This document shows, in pieces, positions 1 to 8,823 of a stretch of 64,000 nucleotides of DNA. The notes under the pieces are model-generated. The model was given only the letters and a program-made list of their open reading frames with translations. It ran no database searches and was not told the origin of the DNA. Each line of letters opens with the position of its first letter. Position 1 is the first letter of the stretch. The DNA is taken from NCBI GenBank assembly GCA_963787425.1, contig CAWBCV010000001.1, positions 1,364,001 to 1,428,000 of the forward strand. The letters run 5' to 3'. Position numbers and translations under genes: made by a program. The stretch is from AP-15 sp963787425 (lineage in GTDB: Bacteria > Pseudomonadota > Alphaproteobacteria > ATCC43930 > CGMCC-115725).

Positions 1-276
1 CACTGAGGCTGAGCTTCCGCCACTGCCCGGCGACGTGAGACATTCCAGCGTCTGGACGCAGTAGCCGGCCCCGTGGCGCACTTCCAGCGGGCAATGATGA
101 TGGACAGTCGACCAGGCGGCCAAGGCCATGCGGGGTGAAGAGATGCGGGCGGAGATCGAGGACTTCATCGAAGGCGTCAATCAGCCGACCTATCGAGGCA
201 TGAGGATCGACGGAGTGCGGGTGCACACCTGGTCAAGCCGGCATGGATGGAGCGGTCTCTAACGCCTTCGCCGCCT
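1..276. other. Left edge, no supported gene
   Basis: Two short open stretches run on the plus strand. One ends at a stop at 62-64. The other is open from 101 to a TAA at 260-262, with an ATG at 128 (44 residues). Neither has a recognisable motif or a good ribosome binding site, so they may be remnants of a gene that begins outside the window. Confidence 0.3.
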
Positions 277-1131
277 TTATTGAGCGGCGAGGTTTGGCTG
301 GAGCCTCTGCTTGATGATTAGCCAGTGGTAAACCTCCAGCAATGCGTAACGCAGGAAGTAGTAGTCGTCGGCATCAACCGGTGGCGTCGCGAACACTCCA
401 AACCGGCTCGATGGGTGCATGGTTTTGATCCGATCCTCGTAAAAATCTTCGAAATAGCTGCCGGGTCCGTGCCTCTGGTTAAATACCTCGGCGTTGACCA
501 ATGCACCGGCATCCAGCGCGGTAGGATTGGAGACCCCTTGCTCACGTAAAAGCCGCAAGATCATCTGAAACGACGCATCGAGAGCGACGTAGAGCTGGAG
601 TGCGGCTGCGTCGGCAATCTCAATATGCTGCCAGCACATATCGGCTCGCAGCAGTGCCCCCAGTCCGCGCATGAGCAGGTGGTCGTTGAGCTGGATGGCG
701 CAGACTACATTGAGAACGTTGTCGACATTGACGCCGGCCTCGTGCCATTGATAAGCCGGTCCCCCGCAAGCAGGCGGCGGCGCACTAGTCCGTGTCCACA
801 AAACGCGCTGCGGCGGGCGTATCGCGAGTTCCCGAGCGGCCTCGATCAACGCATCATCGGTCCCGCAATCGACATCGACATGCCCGTACAACGGGTAGGT
901 GTAAGCCATTCCGTCGTCAGGGTGCACCGCCAGAGCGATCGCGGCAAAGAACCGTGTCTCCTCAAGCGCGAGAAACTCCAGGTCGAAGGAATGTTCGAGC
1001 CCATGCACCTCGGGCGGCTCGACGTGAACGGAGGACACGATTAGCTCATCCGAGACCAGTAGCCGTGCACCGGGGATCGCGATCGAATGCCGTGGGTAGT
1101 GGCCGAGCGGCGAGAATATCCGAACGTGCAC
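277..1131 (-). CDS. Conserved hypothetical protein, 284 aa
   Basis: A 284-residue soluble-looking protein with balanced composition and no signal peptide or membrane segment. I do not recognise the family. The start is a GTG at 1131, chosen because the reading frame of the small upstream gene on the same strand, once its frameshift is allowed for, ends only a few bases before it (stop at about 1137-1139). The two therefore look like a two-gene operon. The N-terminal half is rich in beta-strand-like hydrophobic alternation and the C-terminal half is acidic and aromatic. It is one of the longer intact frames in a region of broken genes, which argues that it is real. No function is proposed. Confidence 0.6.
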   Translation of the reverse strand: MHVRIFSPLGHYPRHSIAIPGARLLVSDELIVSSVHVEPPEVHGLEHSFDLEFLALEETRFFAAIALAVHPDDGMAYTYPLYGHVDVDCGTDDALIEAARELAIRPPQRVLWTRTSAPPPACGGPAYQWHEAGVNVDNVLNVVCAIQLNDHLLMRGLGALLRADMCWQHIEIADAAALQLYVALDASFQMILRLLREQGVSNPTALDAGALVNAEVFNQRHGPGSYFEDFYEDRIKTMHPSSRFGVFATPPVDADDYYFLRYALLEVYHWLIIKQRLQPNLAAQ

Positions 1132-1136
1132 CGGCT

Positions 1137-1349
1137 ACCCTCTTCGCCGTGCATACCGTCCCTTGCTCGGCGGCTCGTAATTCCGTAGCGGGGCAGCGGT
1201 GCCGGGCGAGCGGGCTCGGGCCGCAGCATCCCCAGGATCTCCTTCAGAACCATAATACGGGGACTGAAGGGGTAACGATCGCCGTCGATGATCAGGGATA
1301 ACTCCCGGATCAACGCTTCGGTCTGTCCGTCTGTCAGTTCAAGGTGCAT
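1137..1349 (-). pseudogene. Small conserved protein, frameshifted near its end
   Basis: The first 50 or so residues (start at 1349) form a compact helical domain ending in LRPEPARPAPLP. This pattern is shared with the small gene at 6800-6997 (LRPEPAHEPLPPPK), so the two are paralogues. After the proline run the open frame continues into an unlikely tail that overlaps the next gene. In the next frame the sequence reads RNYEPPSKGRYARRRG and stops near 1139, which is the basic, proline-rich ending expected for the family. One base has therefore been gained or lost near 1185. Function unknown. The protein would lie directly upstream of the 284-aa gene. Confidence 0.55.
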
Positions 1350-1459
1350 GTACCGGATATAGGCAATCCAGAGCAGCGGTGAACAGACCCTCTCTTCCTA
1401 CCCCATGCAGGAAGAGAGGGAAGAGAGGATCGAGGCGCGAGGTCTAGGCGAAGACAGCT

Positions 1460-1942
1460 CTAACGGTGCCCACCACCTCCGAAGCCGCCACCGCCGTGGA
1501 AACCACCGAAGCCGCCACCCATATGGCCGAACCCTCCGGCATGGGCGACACCCATGCTGTGGGCGAAACCAGCACGCCCAAGGTGGGCGACATTCACGCC
1601 GCGGTCGGCGAAACCGTCACTTCCGACATGGGCGACACCTATGCTGCGGAAACCCATGCCGTGATGGACAATGCTCCCATCAGCGCCGATGCCTGTGTGT
1701 CCGAAGCCGTGGCCGTGCCGGCCATAAAGTACAGTCCCGCCGGGATAGTCGTAATAACCAAAGTCGTCCGCGCCTGCCGTGGTACAGCCGTAAGTCGGAT
1801 CGTACACCGTCCCCGCCGGACAGGCGTACTCGCCGGAATAGGATTGGGCAGCGGCTGGTTGTGATCCAGCAAATGCGGCCGTGGACAACCCAATGGCGGT
1901 AGCCAACAAGACCGCTTTGGTGGAAAACTTGCTGCGGGTCAT
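1460..1942 (-). CDS. Secreted glycine/histidine-rich protein, 160 aa
   Basis: A longer open frame begins at 2074, but an AGGAGG five bases before the ATG at 1942 fixes the start. The protein begins with a signal peptide (basic MTRSK, then a hydrophobic core, then an AFA-type cleavage region near residue 24). A short domain with two cysteines follows (ACPAGTVYDPTYGC), then a low-complexity half made of GFGH, GVAH and GGFGG repeats. The composition suggests an extracytoplasmic, possibly metal-binding or surface protein, but no function is known. It is transcribed alone. Similar secreted Gly-rich proteins occur at 8016-8390 and 25871-26204. Confidence 0.7.
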   Translation of the reverse strand: MTRSKFSTKAVLLATAIGLSTAAFAGSQPAAAQSYSGEYACPAGTVYDPTYGCTTAGADDFGYYDYPGGTVLYGRHGHGFGHTGIGADGSIVHHGMGFRSIGVAHVGSDGFADRGVNVAHLGRAGFAHSMGVAHAGGFGHMGGGFGGFHGGGGFGGGGHR

Positions 1943-2205
1943 CGCAGCCTCCTTTCGGGATTTGCCCCACAGTTTAAACTTATTCCAAAGTGGGCGATCG
2001 ACGGCCGCCAGCAATGGGCGAGTAGGCTGCTTTAACGGCCGTTTACGCCTTTTAACATCCGTCAAGTGGGACAATCGACGCCAGGGCGCCTTGGAAGCCC
2101 GTGCAGTGACGTTTCTGACTAGCGGACTTTCCCGACCCCCTCACGGGTCACTGGAGTGGACGGGGCGCGGCGGCAGTAACGGGCTGCGGGCGCATTTCAC
2201 TCGCG

Positions 2206-2636
2206 CTATTTGCCCCTGCTCACCACCATATCGACCTGCACCGCGGCCGCACTGAGAACACACCAGCCGCTCGCGCCAATCGGGGACGGTCGTTTCGGCG
2301 CCGCATCGAGCAGCCACCAGTGCGGGATCGGGCTGAGTGTCACGCATCCAGGCCGTTCCCGAACCATTCGGGATGACGTTTATCGCCGCCGCGATCATCC
2401 GGTTGACCTCGCCGGATACCACGAGCTTGTCGCCCGTGGCGAACGGGCTCAGCCGCCGATACTCTGCGGTCGCGGCAGCCAGCGCCTCGCTCTGACGTTT
2501 TCGCGCCAGCCGCGCTCCCTCGGCGCGGATCAAGGCGGGCTCCTCGGGCCTCCGCATCACTTGCCGATAAGCCAGGGCCACAGCCCGCAGAATCTTCCGC
2601 TGCTCCTCGGGGAGGTGCCCCCGGCGTCAGCGTCAT
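2206..2636 (-). pseudogene. Zinc-ribbon small protein, two frameshifts
   Basis: The ATG at 2636 overlaps the stop codon of the upstream Mrr_N-like gene (ATGA), the usual sign of translational coupling. The first ten residues are in one frame. The body (EEQRKILRAVALAYRQVMRR, then a helical region) is in a second frame. The end, CSQCG followed by QVDMVVSRGK and a stop at 2206-2208, needs a third. The CSQCG motif and the preceding DPALVAARCGAETTVPDW suggest a small zinc-ribbon domain of the kind also seen truncated at 5916-6047. Two single-base indels (about 2610 and 2245) are enough to explain the breaks. Confidence 0.5.
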
Positions 2637-3697
2637 TCCGGCCTTCCTTCGGTTGATCTTGGAGGTTCGCCCACCAGCGCGGCCATAGCCTCATCCTCCG
2701 TAAGGCTCTTGATATGCTCAATCATCGCTGCCCTTTCGCGACCGCGAGTTGTCAGGCTCCACCATCCTCGCGGCGAGTTTTTGTCAATAAATCCGAGGCC
2801 AACTAAATGCCGCTTGGCCCACTGAACCCGGTTGTGTGCGACGGTGCCGGTCGTTTGGACAGCTTCCGGGGAGAATAAGCTAAGGCTGATAGCCGGCTGC
2901 TGGTTTCACGATTCCCCAAAATCAAATTCATGCTGTCTTGCTGCGGGGTGTTGTGAAGCTTGTGGGCAGCCGCCGACCTGTGGGCAAGGTGGGGGAAACG
3001 CGTAGCGTTTTCCCCGGCTTGTCCATAGGGGACCGCGCTTGCGCGGTCAGGCGGGGATCGGCGCAGCCGACTGTCCACAAATTCACAGCACCTCCTCGGC
3101 ATCGCGTCAGGCGGCCAGTGCCCTCGCAGCCGTCGATTGGCCGAGGTAAGCCTCGTCCGGTGTTCGCCAGCCGAGCGCCTGATGAGGACGTCGCAGATTA
3201 TACCAGTCAAAAAACGCGCCAAGGCTGCGCTTCTGTTCGATGCCGTTGGCGGCGGGGCGCAGGTAGACCCATTCGTGCTTCACGGTCCACCACAAGCGCT
3301 CGACGAAGATGTTGTCGTGGCAGCGCCCGCGTCCATCCATGCTGATCTCGATCCGGTGATCCCGCAGCATATTGGTGAACTCGTCACTGGTGAATTGCGC
3401 GCCCTGATCGGTATTGAAGATGTCGGGCTTGCCGAACCGGGCGAGGGCCTCGCTCAGCGCCTCGACGCAGAACCCCGCCGTGAGGGTGTTCGACAGCCGC
3501 CAGGACAGCACTCGTCGGGTCGCCCAGTCGATGATCGCGACCAGGTACAAAAACCCTTGCTGCATGGGTATGTACGTTATGTCAGCTGCCCACACTTGGT
3601 TCGGCTGGTCGATCGTTCTGCCGCGCAGAAGGTACGGATAGACCTGGGATTACCCGGTTTGGTGGACACCCTGAGTTTCTCGCCAGAGGTGCTGCCA

Positions 3698-4021
3698 ATG
3701 CCAAGAACACGTCCACCGTATTCGCCGGAGTTTCGCCGACAGATGGTCGACCTCGTCCGTGCTGGACGTAATCCTGACGATCTTGCCCGCGAGTTTGAGC
3801 CAAGCGGCCACTCCATTCGCGCGTGGGTCGCCCAGGCTGACCGAAACGAGGGCCGCCGGGAGGAGGCGGCTGCTGGTCTGAGCGCATTCGAGCGTGATGA
3901 GTTGACCCGGCTGCGGCGTGAGAACAAGCAGCTGCGGCTGGAGCGCGATATTCTTTCAAAAGCCGCGGCCTGGTTTGCTCGGGAGACCGGCACGCTGCCG
4001 TCCGGCTCTTCCGGTTCATGA
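3698..4021 (+). CDS. IS3 transposase OrfA (nested IS)
   Basis: A 107-residue OrfA starting at the ATG at 3698. It has a helix-turn-helix (YSPEFRRQMVDLVRAGRNPD, then LAREFEPSGHSIRAWV) followed by a coiled-coil segment with regularly spaced leucines (LTRLRRENKQLRLERDILSK). It stops at 4019-4021 and overlaps the OrfB start by ATGA, so OrfB may be made by re-initiation or by a frameshift upstream. Confidence 0.88.
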   Translation: MPRTRPPYSPEFRRQMVDLVRAGRNPDDLAREFEPSGHSIRAWVAQADRNEGRREEAAAGLSAFERDELTRLRRENKQLRLERDILSKAAAWFARETGTLPSGSSGS

Positions 4022-4878
4022 GCGCGAACCAGGCCTGCTTCCCGATTGCCGCGATGGCACGCGTGCTCGGCGTGTCGAAGGCGGGCTACTATGCCTGGCT
4101 GCAACGGCCACCGTCCGCCCGCGCCACGGCCGACGCGGCCTTGTTGAAGCGCATCAAGACCGTGCATGCCGGTTCGCGGCAGACCTACGGGGCTCCTCGC
4201 GTTCATGCCGATCTGCATGGGCATGGAGAGAGGCACAGCCGCAAGCGGATCGCTCGTCTGATGCGTGAGGCAGGCCTGGTGGGCGCCAGTCATCGGCACG
4301 GTGGCCCGACAACAACCCGGCGGAACAAGGATGACCGGCCCGCGCCCGACTTGGTCGACCGCGACTTCAACGCTGCCGGACCGAACCAGCTGTGGGTCGC
4401 CGACATCACTTATGTGCCGACAATGGCGGGGTTTCTCTATCTCGCCGTCGTGCTCGACGCCTGGAGCCGCAAGATCGTCGGCTGGGCGATGGCAAACCAC
4501 CTGCGCGCCGAACTGGTGCTGGATGCGATGGAGATGGCTGTTGGCCAACGTCGGCCCAACGACGTCATCCACCATAGCGACCAGGGCAGCCAATATACCT
4601 CGGTGGCATTCGGCAAGCGGTGTGGCGAGGCAGGTGTTCGACCCTCAATGGGGTCGGTCGGTGACGCCTACGACAACGCCATGGCCGAGAGCTTCTTCTC
4701 CACCCTCGAGGCCGAGCTGCTCAGCCGCCGCCGGTTCGCATCCCAGGCCGAGGCCAAGATGGCCTGCTTCAGCTACATCGAGGGTTGGTATAATCCGGTG
4801 CGGTTGCATTCGGGCCTGGGATACCGCTCACCGATAACCTACGAAGCCGACATGCAGGCCGCCATGACCAAGACGTAG
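4018..4878 (+). CDS. IS3 transposase OrfB (nested IS)
   Basis: This 286-residue integrase-core protein is intact. An N-terminal HTH_21 region (LLKRIKTVHAGSRQTYGAPR) precedes the DDE fold. The catalytic aspartates are in VADITYV and HHSDQGSQY, and the glutamate is in NAMAESFFSTLE 35 residues on. Length and motifs are normal for the family, so the nested element could be active. Confidence 0.92.
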   Translation: MSANQACFPIAAMARVLGVSKAGYYAWLQRPPSARATADAALLKRIKTVHAGSRQTYGAPRVHADLHGHGERHSRKRIARLMREAGLVGASHRHGGPTTTRRNKDDRPAPDLVDRDFNAAGPNQLWVADITYVPTMAGFLYLAVVLDAWSRKIVGWAMANHLRAELVLDAMEMAVGQRRPNDVIHHSDQGSQYTSVAFGKRCGEAGVRPSMGSVGDAYDNAMAESFFSTLEAELLSRRRFASQAEAKMACFSYIEGWYNPVRLHSGLGYRSPITYEADMQAAMTKT

Positions 4879-5216
4879 ACTGCAAGCTGACAAACCGTCC
4901 ACTGAAACGGGGCAACCTCAGACCTTGTGCTCGGGATGCCGCTTGCTGGTGTTCCGCTTCGGTCTGACTGCCCACAGCCCGAGCTTCCGCATCAGCCGCC
5001 GCACGCGTCGGCGGCCGACCGAAATCCCATCCCGCAAAAGCGCGACCTGCAGCCGGCGGCTGCCGTAGACCGGATTGTCGGTGAAAATCCGGTCGAGCCG
5101 CTTCAGAAGCTCGAGTTCCGCCGCAGATTCCGGCCGAGACCGGTAATAGAAGCTGCTGCGCGCAACCCCGAGCAGCATGCATTGCCGGCTTACGGACAGC
5201 CCTGCTTCCGGCGCGA

Positions 5217-5528
5217 TCATCGCCCGCCTCGCAGCAATCGGGAGATGGCGGGCTGCCCGGCAAGAAAATCGCACTCGACCTGCAGCTGCCCGATCTTGCG
5301 GTGCAGATCGTCGATCACCTTCTGCGCATCCTCAGCCGACGGCGCCTTGCTGCCGCGCGCAAACAATTCGCCCGCACGCTTCACCAGCTCCTGCTTCCAG
5401 TTGCTGATCATCGTCGGATGAACCCCAAACTCCGCCGACAGCTGCGCCAGGGTCTTCTCCCCCGAAAGCGCCGCCATCGCCACCCGCGCCTTGAATTCCG
5501 CGTTGTGCTGCTTCCTCTTTATACCCAC
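5217..5528 (-). CDS. IS3 transposase OrfA (copy A)
   Basis: A 103-residue OrfA with an N-terminal helix-turn-helix of the HTH_Tnp_1 type (AEFKARVAMAALSGEKTLAQ, then FGVHPTMISNWKQELV) and a C-terminal leucine-zipper-like helix. It binds the element ends and normally makes an OrfAB fusion by -1 frameshifting into OrfB, which overlaps it here by 58 bases. The protein is identical to those of copies B and C. Confidence 0.9.
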   Translation of the reverse strand: MGIKRKQHNAEFKARVAMAALSGEKTLAQLSAEFGVHPTMISNWKQELVKRAGELFARGSKAPSAEDAQKVIDDLHRKIGQLQVECDFLAGQPAISRLLRGGR

Positions 5529-5915
5529 GTCTCACGCCCCTTTGGACCGGTCAGCCTTTAGCTTATCTCGCTGTCCAAAAATCCGGAGCCGCCGCAGTGC
5601 CATGCCGGCTCGTCCCTATCCCTGCGCCGCGCGAGCCTTTGTTCCTGCGTTGATTGGAAATCGTCGGCTAACGGACCGTATAGGTCTTTGGGCTCAATCG
5701 GTCGGCCATACCGGTAAAGAAAATGGAGAAGACGGTCCTCGACATCGGATTGCGACGGCAACTTAACCGACGCACCAAGCCTAGGTCTCATTCTTTGCCC
5801 TCCGAGAGGCGATCGGCAAACCCAGATATCGTCATAGGCCATCGACGCACTCCGCGTCTGCTTTGCGCAAAGCATATAGGCACGGAGAGCTGAAACCCGT
5901 ACAGCGATGTTCCGA

Positions 5916-6047
5916 CTAGCCCAGCACGGGCGTTTCGGCGCCGTAGCGCTCCGCTTGCTCGGCAGGATCGGGTTCGATCTGATGCCGGCAAGCCTTGCAC
6001 CAAACGATCAACCGGACGCGGGCGGCGGCAGCGTTGCCGAGCGTCAT
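5916..6047 (-). pseudogene. Truncated zinc-ribbon protein fragment
   Basis: From the ATG at 6047 the frame reads 43 residues with CKACRHQIEPDPAEQAERYG and GAETPVLG, then stops at 5916-5918. The GAETxVxxW segment matches the zinc-ribbon protein at 2206-2636, where a second CSQCG knuckle follows. Here the second half is gone. The remaining CxxC knuckle alone is unlikely to fold. Confidence 0.45.
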
Positions 6048-6066
6048 GGTGGGCCAGGATCAGACT

Positions 6067-6745
6067 TCACGATGGATCGGAAGAGTCCGGCATTGACTGA
6101 AAAGCCTCTTCGGTGAGGTGTTCGGCTTCTATCCAATAAAGTACGAGTTCGATTAGCCTCTTGAGGTCGCTCAGGTCTTTGTCGAGCCAACGCCGTTAGA
6201 TAGTGGGTTTCGTCGTTGCCGAGCCAGGTCGCCCTCTTCGCGACCGCTTTTGTCTTTGGGTCTTCGACGCCATCATCAATACACCTACCGAGCGGTTTGG
6301 CTTTGATCGCAGCTTCATCCTCGGGGTGTTTCCTTATCAAGTAGTCCTTGATCAGGAATTCGAGTGCCTTTCTGTAGCCGACCCCGCACACTTGGGAGAG
6401 GCGAAATTCCTCAGCCTTGTGCGCTTGATCATAAATCTCACAGAACGTCGGCGAAACAGCTTGAATGAATTGGGGAAAGGTGATCTGGACCGGCTCAAAG
6501 GGGCGTGTGAGAAATAGGCGGGCCTGCCCGTAGTCATTTGGACAGAAGTAGCCGATGAAGATCTCGTCACATTTGGAGTTTGGACAATTGTATGCGACTT
6601 CAAAGCTAGCATCGTAAAAGCGCCCTCCGCTCTTAACCCACAGCACCGTCGGAGTTACCTTAGAGTGACAGATCGGGCAGTGATCCGGATGTGCCTCTAT
6701 TTCAACGTAGTTGCGACTGTTTGAAAGTGATAACGCTATTGCCAT
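6067..6745 (-). pseudogene. DUF4145 domain protein, one frameshift
   Basis: The start is ATG at 6745. An N-terminal zinc knuckle (HCPICHSK, later NCPNSKCDE) is followed by an alpha-helical DUF4145 domain (KAEEFRLSQVCGVGYRKALE, then LIKDYL, and LGNDETHYL). Shortly after THYL the frame changes: a one-base shift near 6195 restores KDLSDLKRLIELVLYWIEAE and the expected stop at 6067-6069, total about 225 residues. DUF4145 occurs in restriction-associated and other poorly known proteins. No partner gene is adjacent. The uninterrupted open frame runs on into an implausible Arg/Pro-rich tail, which supports the frameshift reading. Confidence 0.6.
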
Positions 6746-6799
6746 CTTTTCAACTCATAGGTTCTTAGCGGCTCGAATTCGCATCCGTGCCGGGTTCAC

Positions 6800-6997
6800 C
6801 TAACCGCGCCGGCGCCTTCGGGCTACAGCTCGCGGCGGCGCATACACCTTCGGCGGTGGCAAGGGTTCGTGGGCCGGCTCGGGCCTGAGCTTGGCGAGTA
6901 TGCCCCTCAGCGATCGCAGCCGTGGCGAGAGCTGGTAACGGCTCTGCTCGATAGCCTCCATCAGCAAATCTACCTGTGTGCCGATTTTCATCGTCAT
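6800..6997 (-). CDS. Small conserved protein, 65 aa
   Basis: An intact 65-residue protein: a helical N-terminal part, then LRGILAKLRPEPAHEPLPPP and an Arg-rich tail. It is a paralogue of the frameshifted gene at 1137-1349 and shows what that gene's C-terminus should look like. Function unknown. The basic tail could bind nucleic acid. Confidence 0.55.
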   Translation of the reverse strand: MTMKIGTQVDLLMEAIEQSRYQLSPRLRSLRGILAKLRPEPAHEPLPPPKVYAPPRAVARRRRRG

Positions 6998-7181
6998 CTA
7001 ATCAGGTTCATCACGTTGTGATGGCCTGTAGGAACATCAACGCCGGAGGTTTACCTCATCCATTTTTACTTTCTCCGCAGCTCCCCGAGGCAGATCTCCA
7101 AGTAGAAAGGGTCCGAAGGTCAACCGGATGAAGCGTGTCGCCTTGAGCCCAAATTGATCCAGAGAGCGAGAGATAATTTGG
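6998..7181. other. Intergenic, nothing recognised
   Basis: Upstream flank of the 65-aa gene and 3' flank of the rluB remnant. No motif, repeat or convincing frame. Confidence 0.4.
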
Positions 7182-7695
7182 TCAGCATCGCTCTGGAGGT
7201 TCTATGCCATCGCCAAGACGCGCAAGAACGTCACGACTGACACTACCGAATATCCGTACCCGATATTGGCGTCTCCAGCCTGTGGCTCGCTCCTGCAACG
7301 TCTGAGCAAGGTCGCCGTCGTTTGTTAGGAGTAGCAACCCCTCGGAATATAGACCTAACCCGCCGATTGGTGTTGCCGGCCGCAACTCCGGCGGTAGTTG
7401 TTCGTCGAATGGACCGGGCGTTCCTTTGGGTTTGTGGTATCGCCACAAATCGGGATGGGGCGGGTTCACCCAATAGCACTCCGTCCACCGTGACCCGGCT
7501 CTCAGGTCCGACCTTGACCGCCGGGTTGGTCACCACGGTTCCATCGACGGCGACCCTGCCGTCCACAACCATCCGCTCGGCTTCCCGCCGTGAAGCCACG
7601 CCAGCACGGGCGAGGCGCTTGCCTATGCGTTCCCCCAAATCAGATGCAGACATTTTGGCACCCCCTCTGCCCTCGGCGGATATAGGTTTCGCCAT
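7182..7695 (-). pseudogene. rluB: RluB/RsuA-type rRNA pseudouridine synthase remnant
   Basis: The N-terminal S4 RNA-binding domain is clear (MSASDLGERIGKRLARAGVA, then SRREAERMVVDGRV). About 70 residues in, the frame shifts near 7470 and continues as DLWRYHKPKG. This should be followed by the VTT-type loop and the catalytic GRLDxxSEGLLLL motif. Here the loop is deleted and the motif reads GGLGLYSEGLLLLTNDGDL, so the catalytic aspartate is a glycine. The frame ends soon after at 7182, leaving out the C-terminal half of the synthase domain. Frameshift, deletion, lost active-site residue and truncation together make this a decayed gene. A functional copy is presumably elsewhere. Confidence 0.72.
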
Positions 7696-8015
7696 GAACC
7701 CGTCAAGAACACTTTCTCTTCAACGTGGTGGCACGGAGCAGGGACGAGGCGGGATGGAGGCCGTATCCGATAGCCGGAAAGCCTCAAAGCCGGAAAGCCT
7801 CAAAGAAGCCGGTGCTTGGATTAGTGCTGGATTGACCTTGGAGCGCGCTGCGGCCGTTCGAGACCGCCCGGTTCGACAACTTCGGCACCTCTCCGCACGC
7901 GATCAGGAGGGGTCGGGAACGGGCGATAGCCCGAGTTTCGGGCTCCGTGGATGAAAGGTCTCCGGTAAGCCGTTGTGGCACGGACGCAAAAGCCCACCGC
8001 GTCACAGGAGCCCAA

Positions 8016-8390
8016 ATGCGCGTTCTCGGCCTGGCGTTCGCCGTTCTATTCATGGGAACCGTGTCGATTGGCGCGCAAGCCAGCGGGCCGTGGTCGAATA
8101 TGGCGCCAGTGAATGCCGGGCCGGCGCCGGATATCGTGCTGGCGTGGGATGGCGGCGGTTCGCGCGGGCACCCAGGGGCTATTGGCGGCGAGAGAACAGT
8201 CGCTCACCCTCGCCAATGGAGCGGCCAGTGGGGGCCACCGCATTGGGGGCCAAACCGCTTTTATGGCGGGTGGGGGTCCTATGGCGGGCCGGGGGTCCCG
8301 ACTTATTGGGTCTGGGTCCCTGGCAGCGCAGTCTTTGATTATCCCTTCGCAGATTGGCGCGGCCCGACAGGCGGGTGGGGTAATCCCTAG
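8016..8390 (+). CDS. Secreted Gly/Trp/Pro-rich protein
   Basis: A longer frame opens at 7947, but an AGGAG sits five to six bases before the ATG at 8016, and a signal peptide starts there (MRVLGLAFAVLFMGTVSIGA, cleavage near AQA-SG). The mature part of about 100 residues is rich in Gly, Trp, Pro and Tyr (WGPPHWGPNRFYGGWGSYGG) and ends DWRGPTGGWGNP. No catalytic motif is visible. It is likely an extracytoplasmic structural or hydrophilic surface protein. Confidence 0.6.
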   Translation: MRVLGLAFAVLFMGTVSIGAQASGPWSNMAPVNAGPAPDIVLAWDGGGSRGHPGAIGGERTVAHPRQWSGQWGPPHWGPNRFYGGWGSYGGPGVPTYWVWVPGSAVFDYPFADWRGPTGGWGNP

Positions 8391-8405
8391 CTGGCTAGGG
8401 AATAC

Positions 8406-8609
8406 TCATGGGTGCTGCCACGACGAAACCGAAGCCAATGACGAGACAACCAACCAAATCATACCCCAAAGCCCAAGGGAGAGGACCAGCGTCACCGTCC
8501 ATGCTGTTCTTAGCGGCAGGCGTGCGGTATTCGTGCGGCGGGAGCCGCGGGGGTCCTGCGCTTTTCGATAGCCCGCGCGGCCGGCATTTGGAACCGAGTT
8601 CTTAGCCAT
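8406..8609 (-). CDS. Possible small membrane protein
   Basis: A 67-residue frame with one convincing hydrophobic helix (WTVTLVLSLGLWGMIWLVVS) after a basic stretch, a normal positive-inside arrangement. A frame of similar length exists on the other strand, and no clear ribosome binding site was found. Its reality is uncertain. Confidence 0.3.
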   Translation of the reverse strand: MAKNSVPNAGRAGYRKAQDPRGSRRTNTARLPLRTAWTVTLVLSLGLWGMIWLVVSSLASVSSWQHP

Positions 8610-8823
8610 CCGTGTAGCCCGCCCGGGGCTCAGGTTGATCGCCTACAGGTGAGCGAGCGCGCTTACCGCGCCCCGGCCCTTCAACGGGTGAACCGAATTT
8701 CGGTTCCACGAAAGCGTGTCGGCGCGGTGGCTGATCTGACCCGGCTGCCTGGCACGGATAGACGTTGCGATCGAGGCGCTGACGGTCGAGATTGGTCGCC
8801 CGCCGAAACCGAGTTGGATCAGT

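Larger units (their letters stand above)
3645..4920 (+). mobile_element. Second IS3-family element nested in copy A
   Basis: This 1276-bp element starts TGGGATTACCCGGTTTGGTG and ends with a sequence whose complement starts TGAGGTTGCCCCGTTTCAGT, so the ends are imperfect inverted repeats of the TG...CA type. The 4-bp GACC flanks it at 3641-3644 and 4921-4924. It differs from the 1480-bp element in both proteins, so it is a different IS of the same family. Confidence 0.92.
3107..5274 (-). pseudogene. IS3 transposase OrfB (copy A), interrupted
   Basis: The rve-type DDE catalytic subunit is cut by the nested IS after the KRHPEHKV segment. The N-terminal part lies at 4925-5274 and the C-terminal part, from YPYLLRGRTIDQPNQ on, at 3107-3640. 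All catalytic residues (AADITY, NTDQGAQF and the E of NIFVERLWW) are in the downstream piece. One residue differs from copies B and C (S for F in the RSRPE-S/F-AAELE segment). Confidence 0.9.
2837..5596 (-). mobile_element. IS3-family element, copy A, with a nested IS
   Basis: Terminal inverted repeats begin TGCGGCGGCTCCGG (5596 side) and TGCGACGGTGCCGG (2837 side). A 3-bp direct duplication GTG flanks it at 2834-2836 and 5597-5599. Without the nested element (1276 bp) and its 4-bp duplication the length is exactly 1480 bp, the same as copies B and C. Transposase genes lie on the minus strand. The copy is inactivated by the insertion at 3645-4920. Confidence 0.93.
2633..5842 (-). pseudogene. 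Mrr_N-like winged-helix protein, split by IS3 copy A
   Basis: The N-terminal half runs from the ATG at 5842 to 5597 and the C-terminal half from 2836 to the stop at 2633-2635. Between them lies IS3 copy A with a 3-bp duplication (GTG on the plus strand). Removing the element and one GTG joins the frame exactly: DEPAWH continues into NRVQWAKRHLVGLGFIDKNS. The joined protein is about 148 residues. It resembles the Mrr N-terminal winged-helix domain found in type IV restriction proteins and in stand-alone regulators (VEDRLLHFLYRYGRPIEP, then WAKRHLVGLGFI and GWWSLTTRGRE). No nuclease domain is present, so a DNA-binding or accessory role is likelier than restriction. The next gene downstream overlaps its stop codon. 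Confidence 0.7.

Noticed and set aside
3577..4593. 338-codon minus-strand frame across the nested IS
   Set aside because: Crosses an IS boundary and is antisense to OrfA and OrfB.
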